Notes under the pieces: model-generated | Databases searched by the model: none | What the model saw: the letters and a program-made list of their open reading frames with translations, nothing else | Told to the model about the DNA's origin: nothing | Program-made: the position numbers and the translations under genes | Shown here: positions 20,135-31,327 of the stretch, piece by piece | Layout of the letters: the number at the start of each line of letters is the position of its first letter | Numbering within the stretch: position 1 is the first letter of the stretch | NCBI GenBank assembly: GCA_016271365.2 | Contig: CM028130.1 | Location: 470,551,501-470,615,500, forward strand | DNA: 64,000 nt | From: Neoceratodus forsteri | Lineage: Eukaryota > Chordata > Ceratodontiformes > Ceratodontidae | Direction of reading: 5' to 3'

Positions 20135-21350
20135 TAATGGTAGAAGGAACACCCATAGAGTTCACACTGGACACAGGGGCCCAAGCCAACATGCTGCCAA
20201 TCACTGTGGCAGAGAAATACCAGGTAGCAGAAGCCTGACAGAATCATCAGCTGTACTGGTGGCATATGGAGGAGCACAAATAAAACCCAAAGGTGTGATC
20301 AACTTAAAATGCAAAACACAAAATAAAGAAGCTAATCTCCAATTTTATGTCACAGATGTGTCCCCCATACCACTGTTAGGCAAGGCTGCATGTGAAAAAC
20401 TTGACCTGGTGTGAAGACTTGAGGCTGTGGTACTCCCAAAACCTCTCATGAAGGAAAGTCTAATTGAAACATATTGGGATGTCTTCACTTGGGCAGGACA
20501 GTTCAAAGAGGAGCATCATATCAGTGTTGACCCTGAAAACCACCAGTGATACATGGCTGTAGACGAGTACCATTTGGAATCATGGATAAACTAAAAGAAA
20601 CCCTAGACAAGCTAGAAATATCTCACATAATTGGTCCGAGTCCTTGAGCCCACCAACTGGGTCAACAGCTTGGTGATTACTCAGAAAAATAATGGGGAAC
20701 TGCGTGTCAGTCTTTACCCATGAGAATTAAATACAGCAAGAAAGAGGCAACATTACAACATACCAACACCAGAAGAAGTGCAAAGTTGACTCACCGGAAA
20801 GCAAGTATTCACTATTCTAGATGAGAACGATGGATACTGACAAATTAAGCTTGATGAGGAGTCGTATCGTATCGGCTCTGTTCGTTCAACACCCCATGGG
20901 GCCACTACAGATTTTGTAGACTTCCATTTGGCATAAAGTAAGCCAGCGAAGTGTTTCAACAATATAATGAAGAAATGTTTAGCCACATCGAGGGAGTGTA
21001 TATCATTGCTGATGACATGATAATTGCTGCAGACAGTCACGAACAGCATGATGAGATTTTAAGGAGGGTCATGGACTGAGTGAGAGCTGAAAATGTAAAA
21101 TTCAATAAAGACAAGTTACAATTCAAAGTTTCAGAAGTCAAATACATGGGTCACATGGTGACTGCAAAAGGGATTTGCCCTGATGAGACCAAAGTGAAGG
21201 CAATTTTGGACATGCCCCCACCAACAGATAAATCAGGACTGTTACGTCTACTGGGAATGATATGCTACCTAGCCCAGTACATCCCAAGGAAGGCAGATAT
21301 TACTGCCCCACTAAGAACACTTCTTCAAAAGGATCAGTTATGGCAATGAG
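20135..21350 (+). pseudogene. Gypsy pol: protease and reverse transcriptase
   Basis: The protease shows EFTLDTGAQANMLPITVAEK near 20160 (the DTG active site) and VTDVSPIPLLGKAACEKLDL near 20350-20410. The RT includes SLVITQKNNGELRVSL (20660-20710), FTILDENDGYxQIKLDEES (20810-20860), and GVYIIADDMIIAADSHEQHD near 20995 with IADD in place of the usual V-DD/YxDD box. It continues MRAENVKFNKDKLQFKVSEV and KYMGHMVTAKGICPDETKVK, a typical gypsy thumb, to ICYLAQYIPRKADITAPLR. Many stops and several frameshifts (near 20250, 20560, 20730, 20930) inactivate it. Confidence 0.75.
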
Positions 21351-22352
21351 AAGATGAGCATCAGCAAGCTTTCAAGTGACTAAAGGAAGCGCTATGCAAA
21401 GTTACAGTACTCCAGTACTTCGATGTGAAAAAGTCTGTTGCTGTCCAAGCAGATGTGTTGAAAGATGGACTTGGTGCATGTCTTCTACAGAATGGAAACC
21501 CAGTTGCATATGCTTCTAGAGCCTTGACGAGCATGGAGCAAAACTATGCCCAAATAGAAATGACAGACAAAACGGTGTGGTCAGTAACCGCCAAGATGAA
21601 AGCTGTATTTGCCCAACATGGCATACCCAAAGAGCTTGTCAATGATCATGTGCCATTTGCCAGTCAAGAATTCCACAACTTTGCAAAAGAGTGGGGAATC
21701 GAGCTCACTACATCGAGCCCACATATCCTCAGTCCAATGGAATGGCTGAAAGAGCAGTTCTGACTGTGAAAGCTCTACTCAAAAAGTCTGAGGAAGCAGA
21801 TTCAGATCCTCACTTAGCTCTTCTCGAGTACAGAAATAACCTGGTAGCAGGAATATCCTACTCACCAGCTCGAATGTTGATGGGCAGGGTGCTGAGGGCT
21901 AGATTTCCAGTGACTAAAGACCTAATATGACCAAAGATTCCCCTCAGAGCAAGGGAAAAGTTGGTAATAGTACAATCCCATCACAAAGAATACTATGGTC
22001 GTGCAGCAAGGCCTCTACTACCATTGCACCCTGGTGACTTGGTTAAGATGTAGACAGACCATGGATGGCAACCTGCCAGAGTAGAATCCAACTGTTCACA
22101 ACTGAGGTCCTTCAAAGTTGTCACTCCTGGAGGAGCTGTTTTCAGGAGAAACAGAAGGCATTTACAGAAATTTCAAGGACTGCCAAATAATAGAATAGCT
22201 GAGGCAGAAGAGCCTTATCCAGAATATATCGAATCTCATCACGATGCAGTGCCACACTGTGATCCAACAGAGCCACTACCAGAACCAGTGAAGGCTACAA
22301 CCAGAGGAAGACCCTTGTGTCTACCTCAGAGATTCAAAGACTATGAATTATG
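21351..22352 (+). pseudogene. Gypsy pol: truncated RNase H and integrase
   Basis: RNase H begins QYFDVKKSVAVQADVLKDGL and GACLLQNGNPVAYASRALTS, MEQNYAQIE, then stops being recognisable. The sequence passes directly into integrase (KAVFAQHGIPKELVNDHVPF, FAKEWGIELTTSSPHYPQS with NGMAERAVLTVKALLK). The rest of RNase H and the integrase zinc-binding domain are therefore deleted near 21570. The C-terminal integrase part ends with HPGDLVKM, GWQPARVES and GGAVFRRNRRHLQKF near 22165, a common gypsy pattern. The catalytic D (VNDH) and E (MAERA) are still visible. Confidence 0.75.
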
Positions 22353-22492
22353 AACAGACAGTTCTAGAGACTGACTCAAAATATTGAACCATGTTGTAAG
22401 GCATGGGTCCTAAGTTACTAAAGTTACAAAAGTTAAAGAATTTAATGATTACTAATATGCTATACTACTTGTTTATTATTAGCTTTAAAACT

Positions 22493-22504
22493 AAAGAGGG
22501 GAGA
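22493..22504 (+). promoter_or_regulatory. Polypurine tract
   Basis: AAAGAGGGGAGA directly precedes the TG of the 3' LTR. It would prime plus-strand DNA synthesis in an active gypsy element. Confidence 0.75.
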
Positions 22505-22716
22505 TGCAGTATATACTACTGTGCCTTTAAGATTTACAAGGTACAGTGCCAGGATCATGTAACTAGGGGAAGTCTTAGTGTGGGGTGGATATGTTGTGGT
22601 AGTGTTGTATGGAGTCCTGTGTGATGCAGTTAATAAATGAAGCAGCTAGAAGCTACCAGAAGTTAATCCTTTCGGAGGTCTCATTCATTCTAAGAAGTTA
22701 AGAATATAACATAACT
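22505..22716 (+). repeat. Gypsy 3' LTR
   Basis: Same 212-bp length as the 5' LTR and aligned throughout. It starts TGCAGTATATACTACTG and ends ACATAACT, where the 5' LTR ends ACATAACA. Nine bases after it (TGGTGTCAG) repeat the start of the primer binding site. Confidence 0.9.
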
Positions 22717-23935
22717 TGGTGTCAGGACAGAACAGAGGTGGCTCGAGTAGGGGAGATATTATGAATGGGGGGAGGTGTTCCACAATTTGGGGAATCGGTG
22801 GCCGAAAGCAGCTTGACCTGCAGTGGTAGAAGTGGAGCGTACAGCCAGAGTGGAAGTGTCAAAGCTCCTCAGGAAGCAAGAGGAGGGAGGAGGTAGGAAA
22901 AGAGAGGCTGAGAGGTGGGGGGAGGAGCCAAACCAGAATTTACCTATGAGGTTGACACAGTGGGCACAATGTCTGTCCTCAAGAGAGGGAAGAGATAGAG
23001 ACTGATACAGAGAACAGTGATGAGTGTGAGGGGTACAGTCAAGCACAAAGCAGCAGAATGAATGGAAAAGTGTGTCCAATCTGTCTAAGAAAGTACCAGG
23101 GGTTGCACTGTAGACTACGTCACCATAGTCAAAGGCCGGAAGGATCATTCTCTGGATGATAACAGGGTGTGCCAGCAGTGGGATGCAGTCAGAGTTCCTG
23201 CACAAGGTGCTGAGCTTGGGGTGCAATTTTTTAAGTATGGCATCCATGTGGCCAGAGCAGCTGAGGTGTTGACTGAGCCGTACCCCAAGGTACCTGACTG
23301 AGGTGAAATTCTCCGGTAGGCACCCATCCAAGGTGTGAAAAGAGGGGAGGGATGGGAGTCTAGAGAGTATCTGCCTCATGCCAAAGGACATGGAGACAGT
23401 CTTCTTGGCATTCAGAGCTGGACTTTATTGAAGTCAAGCTGAAGTGTGGATGCCATGTCAGCAGTGGAGGGGCCAGAAGCATACAGGACCATATCATCTG
23501 CATATACTGTATGTGTATGGCTGCAGATGTGCAGGCTGTGGGGAGGTCATTTAGAAAAACAGAAAAGAGCAGCAGGCCAAGTACTGAGCCTGAAGGTACT
23601 CCTGTGTTTAAAGGGAAGGGCGGGGAAAGAGTGTCACCAACTTTGTCAGAGTGGGTTCTACCCTTCAGGTACGACTGGAACCAACTGTTGACCACTCCTG
23701 AGAGTCCAGCTACTATGAGTTTAAAAAGGAGCAGGGGGTGGCAGACAGTGTTGAATGCCTTAACCAGGTCGACAAAGACGGGGGAAGTGATTAGTCCCTG
23801 GATCCATATCTGTGAGGATGTAATCGGTGAGCCTGAGGAGAGAGGTGGTTGTGGAGATTACCAGACTGCACCTGAGTTTGGTGTTAACAAGGTGCTAAAT
23901 GCTTACTGCCGTGCCCTCCTTAAGCTCCTGTTTCT
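22717..23935 (-). mobile_element. LINE-A (third piece): RT C-terminus
   Basis: Minus-strand frames 23360-23695 and 22759-23391 encode SWFQSYLKGRTHSDKVG, NTGVPSGSVLGLLLFSVFLN, then SFGMRQILSRLPSLPSFHTL, RYLGVRLSQHLSCSGHMDAI, PAFDYGDVVYSATP and FPKLWNTSPH. The same protein is encoded by the LINE-A copies at 47476-50480 and 59009-62078. The endonuclease and first RT motifs are missing. The 3' UTR is on the other side of the gypsy insertion. Confidence 0.7.
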
Positions 23936-26754
23936 TTAATTTCCCCCCATCCCCTCCCTGCAACAGACCCCATGAAATATTTTGTGTTACCCTATCTCAT
24001 GAACGACTGCTTGGTAAACCCTCTAAGACCGCGCAGAACCGTAGGTGTAATTTCTCTCATTCTTTTTTTCACAGGAAGCAGTGTGCTGGGAGTCTTGTAG
24101 ATCGACCAGAGCACAAGACAGGCAATAGTTCTAATTTCCTTTCCTTTGTAGGCAAATTTCAAAAAACAGTTTCTAGTTCTGCGGTGGACTGTTCAGGAGT
24201 GTACATGTCAGTCCCGTTAGTGTTTGTTTTGAAGAACCAGCGGACAATGGTGTAGCAGGCCGAAAAATTCATCTCAGAGGAAAAATTCACTGACTGCAAC
24301 CTGTGGGGAGGGTAAGGGGTTGGGGGCTCTCTTACCAAATTCCTTTTCTCTATACTTATTTAAAGGAAAACACACAGTACATGTTAAAGAGAGCCATTCT
24401 TCCCACTTCAGACTTTTTTTTGGTATACAAATGAATCTCTATTTTTTCACGTTAAATACTAGTTATGCAGCTGCAAACATCAGTCTCTACAGTGGGAGGC
24501 AGGCAGGTTCATCAGAATGTACTGGGGAAGATAATAAACATGATCTAATTGGCTGGGTATTGTCACCTGACTGATTTACACTGCAGGGGTACCCTCTTGT
24601 GTTCCCCGACGGTATCCAGCCACGAGATGATATCTCCAGGAGATGGTATTGTTCACTAGTGGTGCAGCATCTGGGGGCTGCTGGTGATGGCTTTTGGCTG
24701 TTCCAATGTAAACGGATGTCATGATATATGTAGTAGAAATGGACAACTGGAAGGAAAGGCGGCAGTGAAGCATTTATTTAACTATTGGTTTGTGTAGAAG
24801 CAGGCCAGTTGTGTGAGCCGCCTATGGCTACAATGTTACATTCTGTTATATAGCTGGTGGCACGAAGTGGCTAAGGAGAAATGAAGGGTGGCATTTTGCC
24901 AGAATGTCAGCATCTGGTTCCAACTCACCATGGTCCATGTTCGGACCTTTATTTTGCTTTAAACCACTCGCAGACCACCATCTTGCTTCAATTGATATTT
25001 CTCACCCTCCCTTATTGTAAGGGAAGTTTCCTACTGCTGGCTACGACTCGCCACAGCCTACATTCAGTCCCTTATTTTGCTTTACAACACCAGCAGACCA
25101 CCGTCTTGCATCACTTGATATTTCTCACCCTCCCTTTTTGTAAGGAGAGTTTCCTACTGCTGCCTCCTACTCACCACAGGCCACGTCCAGTCACGTATTT
25201 TGCTCTAAACCACTCATAGACCACTGTCTTGCTTCACTTGATATTTCTCACCCTCCCTTATTGTAAGGAGAGTTTTGTACGGTTCCCCCAAATGCGAGCT
25301 TTGAACATGTTGGTGATCCCTGTAATTTGCACTTGGTGCTCATTTTATCTGCTTGTGGAGGAACCCTGGCTTGGAGAATTCAAAGTGTAGAACTGACAAG
25401 TAGGAGAGCCCTCCCTTTTTGGCCAGGTTCAGTTATACAGTGCATGCCCAATTTATTTGTGTTCACCAAGATAGTCTGCACGACATAATAATCGCCATTG
25501 GGCGATGCATGCGGGTGCCTGGTTTGTGGCTGTAAGGAGAGTGCCTGGCTCAGGGCAAGGTGGAGACCTGCGTTTTTTTTTTTATGGGGTGGGAGTGCAG
25601 GTGGCAGTGGGTCAGCCCACTCACTCTGTGAGGGCACTCAGCAACCCCTCCTCCTATATTCGCTGCTGGGTTATCCGACACTTTATGTGCTTCTAGCTAT
25701 TGGGGAACTATTCTAGACTAGCATTTATCAGCATTCCTATTAATAAATTAGCATCTTTTGATCTGTTTTGTATACAGCTGTGCAAGAACCAGAGGATTTC
25801 GATAACTCGCCTTAGGGGGAGTTTTAAACTAATAATAAGCAATATACACATTTGTCTTCTGAGGTGTTTTCTATTCGGCCTCTTCCCTGACTGTAGTGTG
25901 AACCTCCTGTCTGTCATTCATGCACTTCTGTTTTCTGACATTGCACTTCAGTCACTTGACATTGAAATTAGAACTCTGCTCCTGCCTGGTGACTAAGAGG
26001 AAATTTCCACTCCTGCTGTCTTGTGATTTCTTTTTTCACATTTGCCAGAATCAGCAATTTTTAATTGGTGGAATGTGGGCAGAATGAATGAATTGGGTGG
26101 GCTGGCTAGTCTCTAAGCTGCTGTCACTAAGGGGAGCAATCTGAACAAACTGCTTCATTTGTGGCTTAAAGGGACACTGTCAACTCCCGTAGGCCTCAAA
26201 ATGTCCCTAGTTTAAAAAAAACTCATATTATGATTATTAACATTCTGTAGAAACTGCTGCTGTAGATGATTGGTTGATTCAGTTTCTTTTTTTCTTTTAA
26301 AAAGCGAAAAATCGATAGCCCACTATACTGGTGTTACCACATAAAAATGAGTTTGTTTATATTCCTGCCTGTTGTGTTTGGTGGCTGAAAATAAGTACCT
26401 TAAACACATCAGGGTCTTGGTAGAAAGAAAAACATGCACCACAGAAATGTAGGCCTTCTCTATTTACTTCCATTCAGCACAGACACAAGGGGAAAACCAA
26501 ACTCAACACACACAGAAAGACTCACAGAAAGAACATTTCTTAAAGCTGTACTGTCTAACATTTCTTAAAACTGCACTACACATAACACTGACACTACATC
26601 TTTCTTAGACTTATGAACACCCCCAACACAGTCTAGCCACTCATTATGCAGTGGGAGTAGAGAAGACTATTGCATTAAGAGTGACTGCACTGTTTAGGGG
26701 TGTTGCTAATGTTCAGGAAGTATGCAGTATGAATAATTCCAGGATTTGAAACAA
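23936..26754. other. No gene recognised; mostly unassigned sequence
   Basis: Apart from a 123-bp tandem repeat (24914-25284), I see no recognisable repeat family, coding region or RNA gene in this 2.8-kb stretch. Short open frames occur, but none shows motifs or a plausible splice context. Confidence 0.4.
24914..25284. repeat. Tandem repeat, 123 bp x 3
   Basis: ATTTTGCTTT recurs at 24951, 25074 and, with one change, 25197, an exact 123-bp period. The block TTGATATTTCTCACCCTCCC is present in every unit. Because 123 is divisible by 3, an open frame (24881-25219) runs through it as a 41-residue repeat. That is more likely a consequence of the period than a real protein. Confidence 0.9.
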
Positions 26755-26860
26755 AACATAGAAACATAGAATTTAATGGCAGATAAGGACCATTTGGCCC
26801 ACCTAGTCTGCCCATTTTCCCTACCTACTGTAACACCGCAGACTCAAAATGATCTTCGGC
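26754..26860 (-). mobile_element. CR1 3'-end fragment
   Basis: AAACATAGAAACATAGAATT, then GGCAGATAAGGACCATTTGG and CCCACCTAGTCTGCCC, is the CR1 tail seen at 18055 and 29354. No coding sequence follows, so it is an extremely 5'-truncated copy. Confidence 0.75.
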
Positions 26861-27044
26861 TTTACCCCCCAACATATTATACGCAGTTCCTTAAGCTGAT
26901 ATTATTATTTTTTCAGATGTGTCCCTAATTTTGGTAATTCCCCACCCACCCCTAATTTTTTTAACCCATAGGCTGCCGACAGAATTAGAACGCATAGGAA
27001 TTTTGGACTGAAATATCAGTCCGCATCCCTGCAAGGGTTAAGCC
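26861..27044. other. Unassigned sequence after the CR1 tail
   Basis: No feature recognised; it may be more CR1 3' UTR that I cannot align by eye. Confidence 0.3.
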
Positions 27045-27262
27045 TTGTCCATTTTTTATAATTCTTTGGTAACCAGGTAAGGCCCACTAGGCACAAGTGT
27101 CTATTTTCAGGAGAGACCCGGGAGCACTGGGAGGTTAAGTGACTTGCTTAGAGTCACAAAGTATGCAGGTAGAGGTTGTGGGAATCAAACCCAGGTCTGA
27201 TGGATGTACCAAGTTCATTCACAGCTCATTAGTCTAACCTGTAGACTATACTGCCGGCCCTA
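27045..27262. mobile_element. CORE/MIR-like SINE
   Basis: Contains GAGGTTAAGTGACTTGCTTA, GAGTCACAAAGTATGCAGG and GAATCAAACCCAGGTCTGA, then TAGACTATACTGCC. These are the core and tRNA-related segments of MIR-type SINEs in antisense order (the tRNA-related B-box is GGTTTGATTC on the complement). A similar copy lies at 39543-39729. Confidence 0.6.
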
Positions 27263-27734
27263 GCAAGGTTGCTTACAACAATATACTAGCATGCATTTCA
27301 GTTCTACTAAATAAGGAGGCATATAAAACAACTAGCAACATCAATAACATTTAGAGAATGTAAACAATCATAAAATGTGGATTTGTAACTAGAAATAATA
27401 TTATGCAAAACAGTTGATAGTCTCCCTTTAATACCTGTACCAATTAGATAAACAACATATTTCATCCCTGATTTGATGCATTCGATCTCTACGCATTTAT
27501 TTTTCCTCTCAACCTGGCACACCATATTCTTCCACGCTGGTCAGCACATGCAGTGCTAATGAAAATGGCTGACTAAAAGTGAGCTCTTGACTTCTTCCAC
27601 TTATTTTGATAAATTTCTTTGCTCAGTCCTGACAAACTCCAGCCAAACAGGTTTCATTCATTAGATAATATTTTTCAGTAACGAACTGTGGCAAAACCAC
27701 TGAGTTCTGTTAATTTTAAAAGTTTTTTTCTGTG
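27263..27734. other. No gene recognised
   Basis: No motif-bearing frame or named repeat is visible in this interval. Confidence 0.35.
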
Positions 27735-28600
27735 AAAAATGTTTCGCTGTGGTACTGACACGTCGGCTGCTGCTGGGAAGAATAGTGATTCATGGAAGCC
27801 AGGTGCTGGAAACAAACAACCTGTCAAATGCCAATGTAAATGCAAGTAAAACTGATATACAGCAACTCAAAGACATTCTGGCAGAAATTGAAAAATATAT
27901 CTCAAAAGTCAAATTATCCTCAGCTAAATTACAAAGTGAAAATAATGAGGTAGTAACCAGAATTAATAAATCAGATGCATAGATATCAGATTAGCTGTCC
28001 ACTGTGGTATACTTAGAAAATCTAGCTGAACACATAGACACATAGAAATTGTCGGCAGATAAGGACTGCTAGGCCCATTTAGTCTGCCCGTAAGCCCTAC
28101 ACTTGTTTGCGGCCTCTGACCCTACCTGGTCAGTGGCTTTTCACCTCTAACACCAACGCAAACAAATAATAATACTTATTGGGGAAAGTTGATGATCTTG
28201 AAAACAGGAGGAAGGGGAAGGAACAGCCTAAGGATCCGAGGGGTGCCTGAGGGAGGTGAGGGTAATAATATGATACTGTTCTTACAAAACCTTATTCCTG
28301 ACATATTGGGCTACCAATGGCCATGGCTATTTGAAATCGAAGCGGCACACAGATCACTTGGCTCTAAATCAAAGTACGGCTCAAAACCACATCCTATCAT
28401 TGCCTATTTCTTGTGCTGCTCTATTAAGGAAGAAATTGTTTGGATTTCCAGGCAAAGAAAATCACTGACTTGGTGAGGGGAAAGAGTGATCATTTTTCAA
28501 GATTTTTCAGGGGTGGTTATTGAAAAGCATAAAACTTTCTTTGAAGTCAAGCATTAGTTACAAACAAGCATTTGTTAATGCCAAATGTTGGCTGCTTGTT
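27735..28600 (+). pseudogene. Tx1/L1 ORF1 (coiled coil, RRM, C-terminal domain)
   Basis: L1-type ORF1 proteins are trimeric RNA-binding chaperones. Here the coiled coil (TDIQQLKDILAEIEKYISKV, LSSAKLQSENNEV) is followed, after a CR1 tail insertion at 28029-28165, by KVDDLENRRK-like sequence and NSLRIRGVPEGGEGNNMILF, the start of the RRM. FEIEAAHRSLG and PIIAYFLCCSIKEEI follow, and then IIFQDFSGVVIEKHKTFFEV of the C-terminal domain. A second ORF1 with the same domain order lies at 33629-35480. Stops and shifts break the frame. No ORF2 follows. Confidence 0.65.
28029..28165 (-). mobile_element. CR1 3'-end fragment inside Tx1 ORF1
   Basis: ACATAGACACATAGAAATTG, then GGCAGATAAGGACTGCTAGG and TTAGTCTGCCC, mark a CR1 tail. 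It separates the coiled coil from the RRM of the host ORF1, so the CR1 insertion is the younger event. Confidence 0.7.
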
Positions 28601-29353
28601 AAACAGTTTGTTTGTTTTTTTAATTCTGACCCCAAATTTTGAAGATACTTATTTTAGGATTTACCTTATAGACATGACATGTGCCATTTACAGTTTATTG
28701 ACCAAAATGTCATTTCACACCAGAGGTGCGAAAACACATCTCGTCCAGGATTTAAAAAAATGACATGTCACATTTATGAGGTAGTGTGGAAAAATGGCTA
28801 TGTTGAAAGGTTGGAGTCAAAATATTGAAAATGAGTGAAGTTATGAGTGAAAGTTGAAATGGTGTAATGTTCAATCATAACCTAGACATTTTATTGTATT
28901 TGTTAACCAAATGTTCAGCATAGCCTTCCTATTAGCCCACCAATGCAGTAGGTAAAAATGTTCAAATCCCCGACAAAATGTCATTTCATGCTACAGGTGT
29001 GAAAACACATTTTGGCCAGGATTTGAATAATGACAGTGGTCACATTCATGAGGCTCTGTGAAAAAAGGGCTATGTTGAAAATTTGGGGTCAAAATATTGA
29101 AAATTACCAAAGTTACAAGACTGCATTCACAAACTTCAATGAAGGCTCATAACTTTGTTGTTTTTTAATATTATTATGCCAAATTTTCAACATAGCCATC
29201 TTATGACCCTACCTCATGAACAACAGTAGAGAAAATGTTCAGTTCCTGCCTGAAATGTGATTTCACACAGCAACCGTGAAATCACCTTTCGGGACAGACT
29301 TGCCTAATTTCACTGCCATTGTTCATGAGGTGGGGTCCCAAACAAGGCATGTT

Positions 29354-31327
29354 ACATAGAAACATAGAAGATGACAGCAGATAAGAATCACAAGGCCCAT
29401 CCATTCTGCTCATTTTATCTACCTTATGAATGTGCCATAGGCCTTTACTCTATCAATGACCTATCTATTCATACTCATCTGTATTGCTCCCTTATGCCTA
29501 TCCCATTCCTGCTTGAAGCCCTGCACTGTATTCATATCCACCACTTCCTGAAGTAGGCTGTTCCATGTATCCACCACCCTTTCTGTGAAAAAGAACTTCC
29601 TTACATTACCCCTTAATCGGCCTCCCTCTAATCTCATACTGTGTCCTCTTGTTCTGCTATGTTTCTTATATTGAAACATGTTAGACTCTTTCACCTTGTT
29701 AATGCCCTTAAGATGTTTGAATGTTTCAATCATATCACCTCTCTCCCTCCTTTGCTCTAGGGTATACATATTGAGCTCTGTTAATCTGTCCTCATATGTT
29801 TTCTGATGCAGTCCCTGCACCATTTTGGTTGCCCTTCTCTGGACTACCTCCATTTTGTTAATGTCCTTGTGCAGGTGCAGCCTCCAGTACTGCACACAGT
29901 ACTCCAGATGGGGCTTAACCAGTGTCTTGTAAAGATGGATTATTACCTCCCTCTTACGACTTGTGATATGTCTGCTAATATACCCCAACATCCCCCTAGC
30001 CTTACCTACTGCTTTAGTGGTCTGCTTGGATGATTTCAGGTCATCTGTGATGACGATGCCCAAGTCTCTTTCTTCCCTTGTGACTGCCAACAACTCCCCT
30101 CCCAACCTATAGGTGGCTTCAGGGTTTCTCTTCCCTATGTGCATGATCTTGCACTTCTTGCGTTAAACCCCAGTTGCCACTCTTCAACCATTTTGCCAGT
30201 TTATCCAGATCTCTTCTCATTCTGCCCACCCCATCTGGATCATCTACTCTGTTGCAGATCTTGGTGTCACCTGCAAACAGACAAACCTTACCCTCTAGTC
30301 CATCTGCAATGTCACTGATGAAGATATTGAAGAGGACTGGCCCCAAGACTGATCCCTGAGGTACCCCACTTGTGACTTGCATCTCTTCTGACTGTATACC
30401 ATTTACCACCACTCTCTGTGTTCTGCCCTCCAACCTGTTTGCCACCCAGTTGACCGACTTCTGACCCACCCCGAGCCTACCCAGCTTATTAATCAATCTT
30501 CTATGTGGAACAGTATTGAAAGCTTTGCTGAAGTCAAGGTAGGTGACATCAACTGCACCCCCTTGGCCCACCACTCTGGTTAGATAGTCAAATAAATCTA
30601 TGAGATTAGTTTGACAGGACCTGCCTGTTGTAAACCCATGCTGTCTTGGATCCTGTGCTCCTATGGATTCCAGGTGTTGCACTATCCTTTCCTTAAGGAG
30701 TGCTTCCATAATCTTGCCCACTACTGAGGTAAGACTGACTGGTCTGTAGTTCCCTGCCTCCTCTCTGCTACCACTCTTGTGAAGCGGGATCACATGAGCC
30801 CTTCTCCAGTCTTCTGGGACCTCTCCTGTGCTCAGAGACTCACTAAAGAGTTCTGATAATGGTTCTGCTAGTTCCACCCTTAGCTCCTTTAGTACCCTGG
30901 GATGTATGCCATCAGGTCCCATTGCCTTGTCCACCCTGAACTTAGCGAGCTCTTGTAGGACCCTTTCTTTTGTGATGGGACTTGTGCACACCTCCTTCCC
31001 CCTGTGTCCATGGTGCTGAGCTGTGGGCCTGCCCTACCTTCTCTTCTGTAAATACTGAGCAGAAGTATCTATTTAGGATAGATGTTTTTCCTTGGTCCTC
31101 CTCCACACACTCCCCCTTATCCCTTTTGATCTCAGCAATACCTCCTCTGGACTTTTTCTTTTCACTGATGTATCTATAGAAAGTCTTGTCCCCTTCTTTT
31201 ACTGTTTGTGCTAGTGTTTCCTTGAAAAGAGCCTTTGCCTGCCTTACTGCCTTCCCTCCTTCCCTTAGGGAAGTTTGGAATACCTCCCTGTGATTGTCCT
31301 GCCGCATTCCCTTATATTTTCTGAAGA
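29354..31327 (-). mobile_element. CR1 LINE, 5'-truncated
   Basis: The plus strand starts ACATAGAAACATAGAAGATG. ORF2 is read on the minus strand from about 31360 to 29461. A 5-bp target duplication, ATGTT, lies at 29349-29353 and 31328-31332. It is close in sequence to the antisense CR1 at 10937-17215 and belongs to the same subfamily. Confidence 0.85.
29461..31327 (-). pseudogene. CR1 ORF2 (linker, RT and C-terminus)
   Basis: The frames 30119-30991 (290 aa) and 29461-30144 (227 aa) cover nearly the whole RT: FRVDKAMGPDGIHPRVLKEL, NYRPVSLTSVVGKIMEALL, TGRSCQTNLIDLFDYL, YLDFSKAFNTVPHRRL, SGVPQGSVLGPVLFNIFISD and LFAGDTKICN. The last motif should read FADD; the first catalytic Asp position is changed (FAGD), which would abolish polymerase activity. 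The C-terminal part includes MHIGKRNPEATYRLGGELLA and RRERGDMIETFKHLKGINKV. The region upstream (30942-31327) has SLREGGKAVRQAKALFKETL. One shift lies near 30130. Confidence 0.85.

Larger units (their letters stand above)
10036..22716 (+). mobile_element. Ty3/gypsy LTR retrotransposon, with ~9 kb of nested insertions
   Basis: Two 212-bp LTRs (10036-10247 and 22505-22716) bracket gag capsid sequence (10330-10936), zinc knuckles (about 19905-20015), protease (about 20140-20415), reverse transcriptase (to 21350) and a shortened RNase H-integrase (21350-22352). The domain order is that of Ty3/gypsy elements with RT before integrase. About 8.9 kb of other repeats (10937-19830) sit within gag. Without them the element would be about 3.8 kb, shorter than autonomous gypsy elements, because pol is internally deleted. 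Stops are frequent in pol. The insertion lies inside a LINE-A copy. Confidence 0.85.

Noticed and set aside
19799..20137. 112-aa open frame starting MPLPANLVFHHRKK
   Set aside because: It is out of frame with the zinc-knuckle reading of gypsy gag in the same interval, which has recognisable motifs.
27307..27525. Open frame on the minus strand with a hydrophobic C-terminus
   Set aside because: Short, A+T-rich, no motif or regulatory context.
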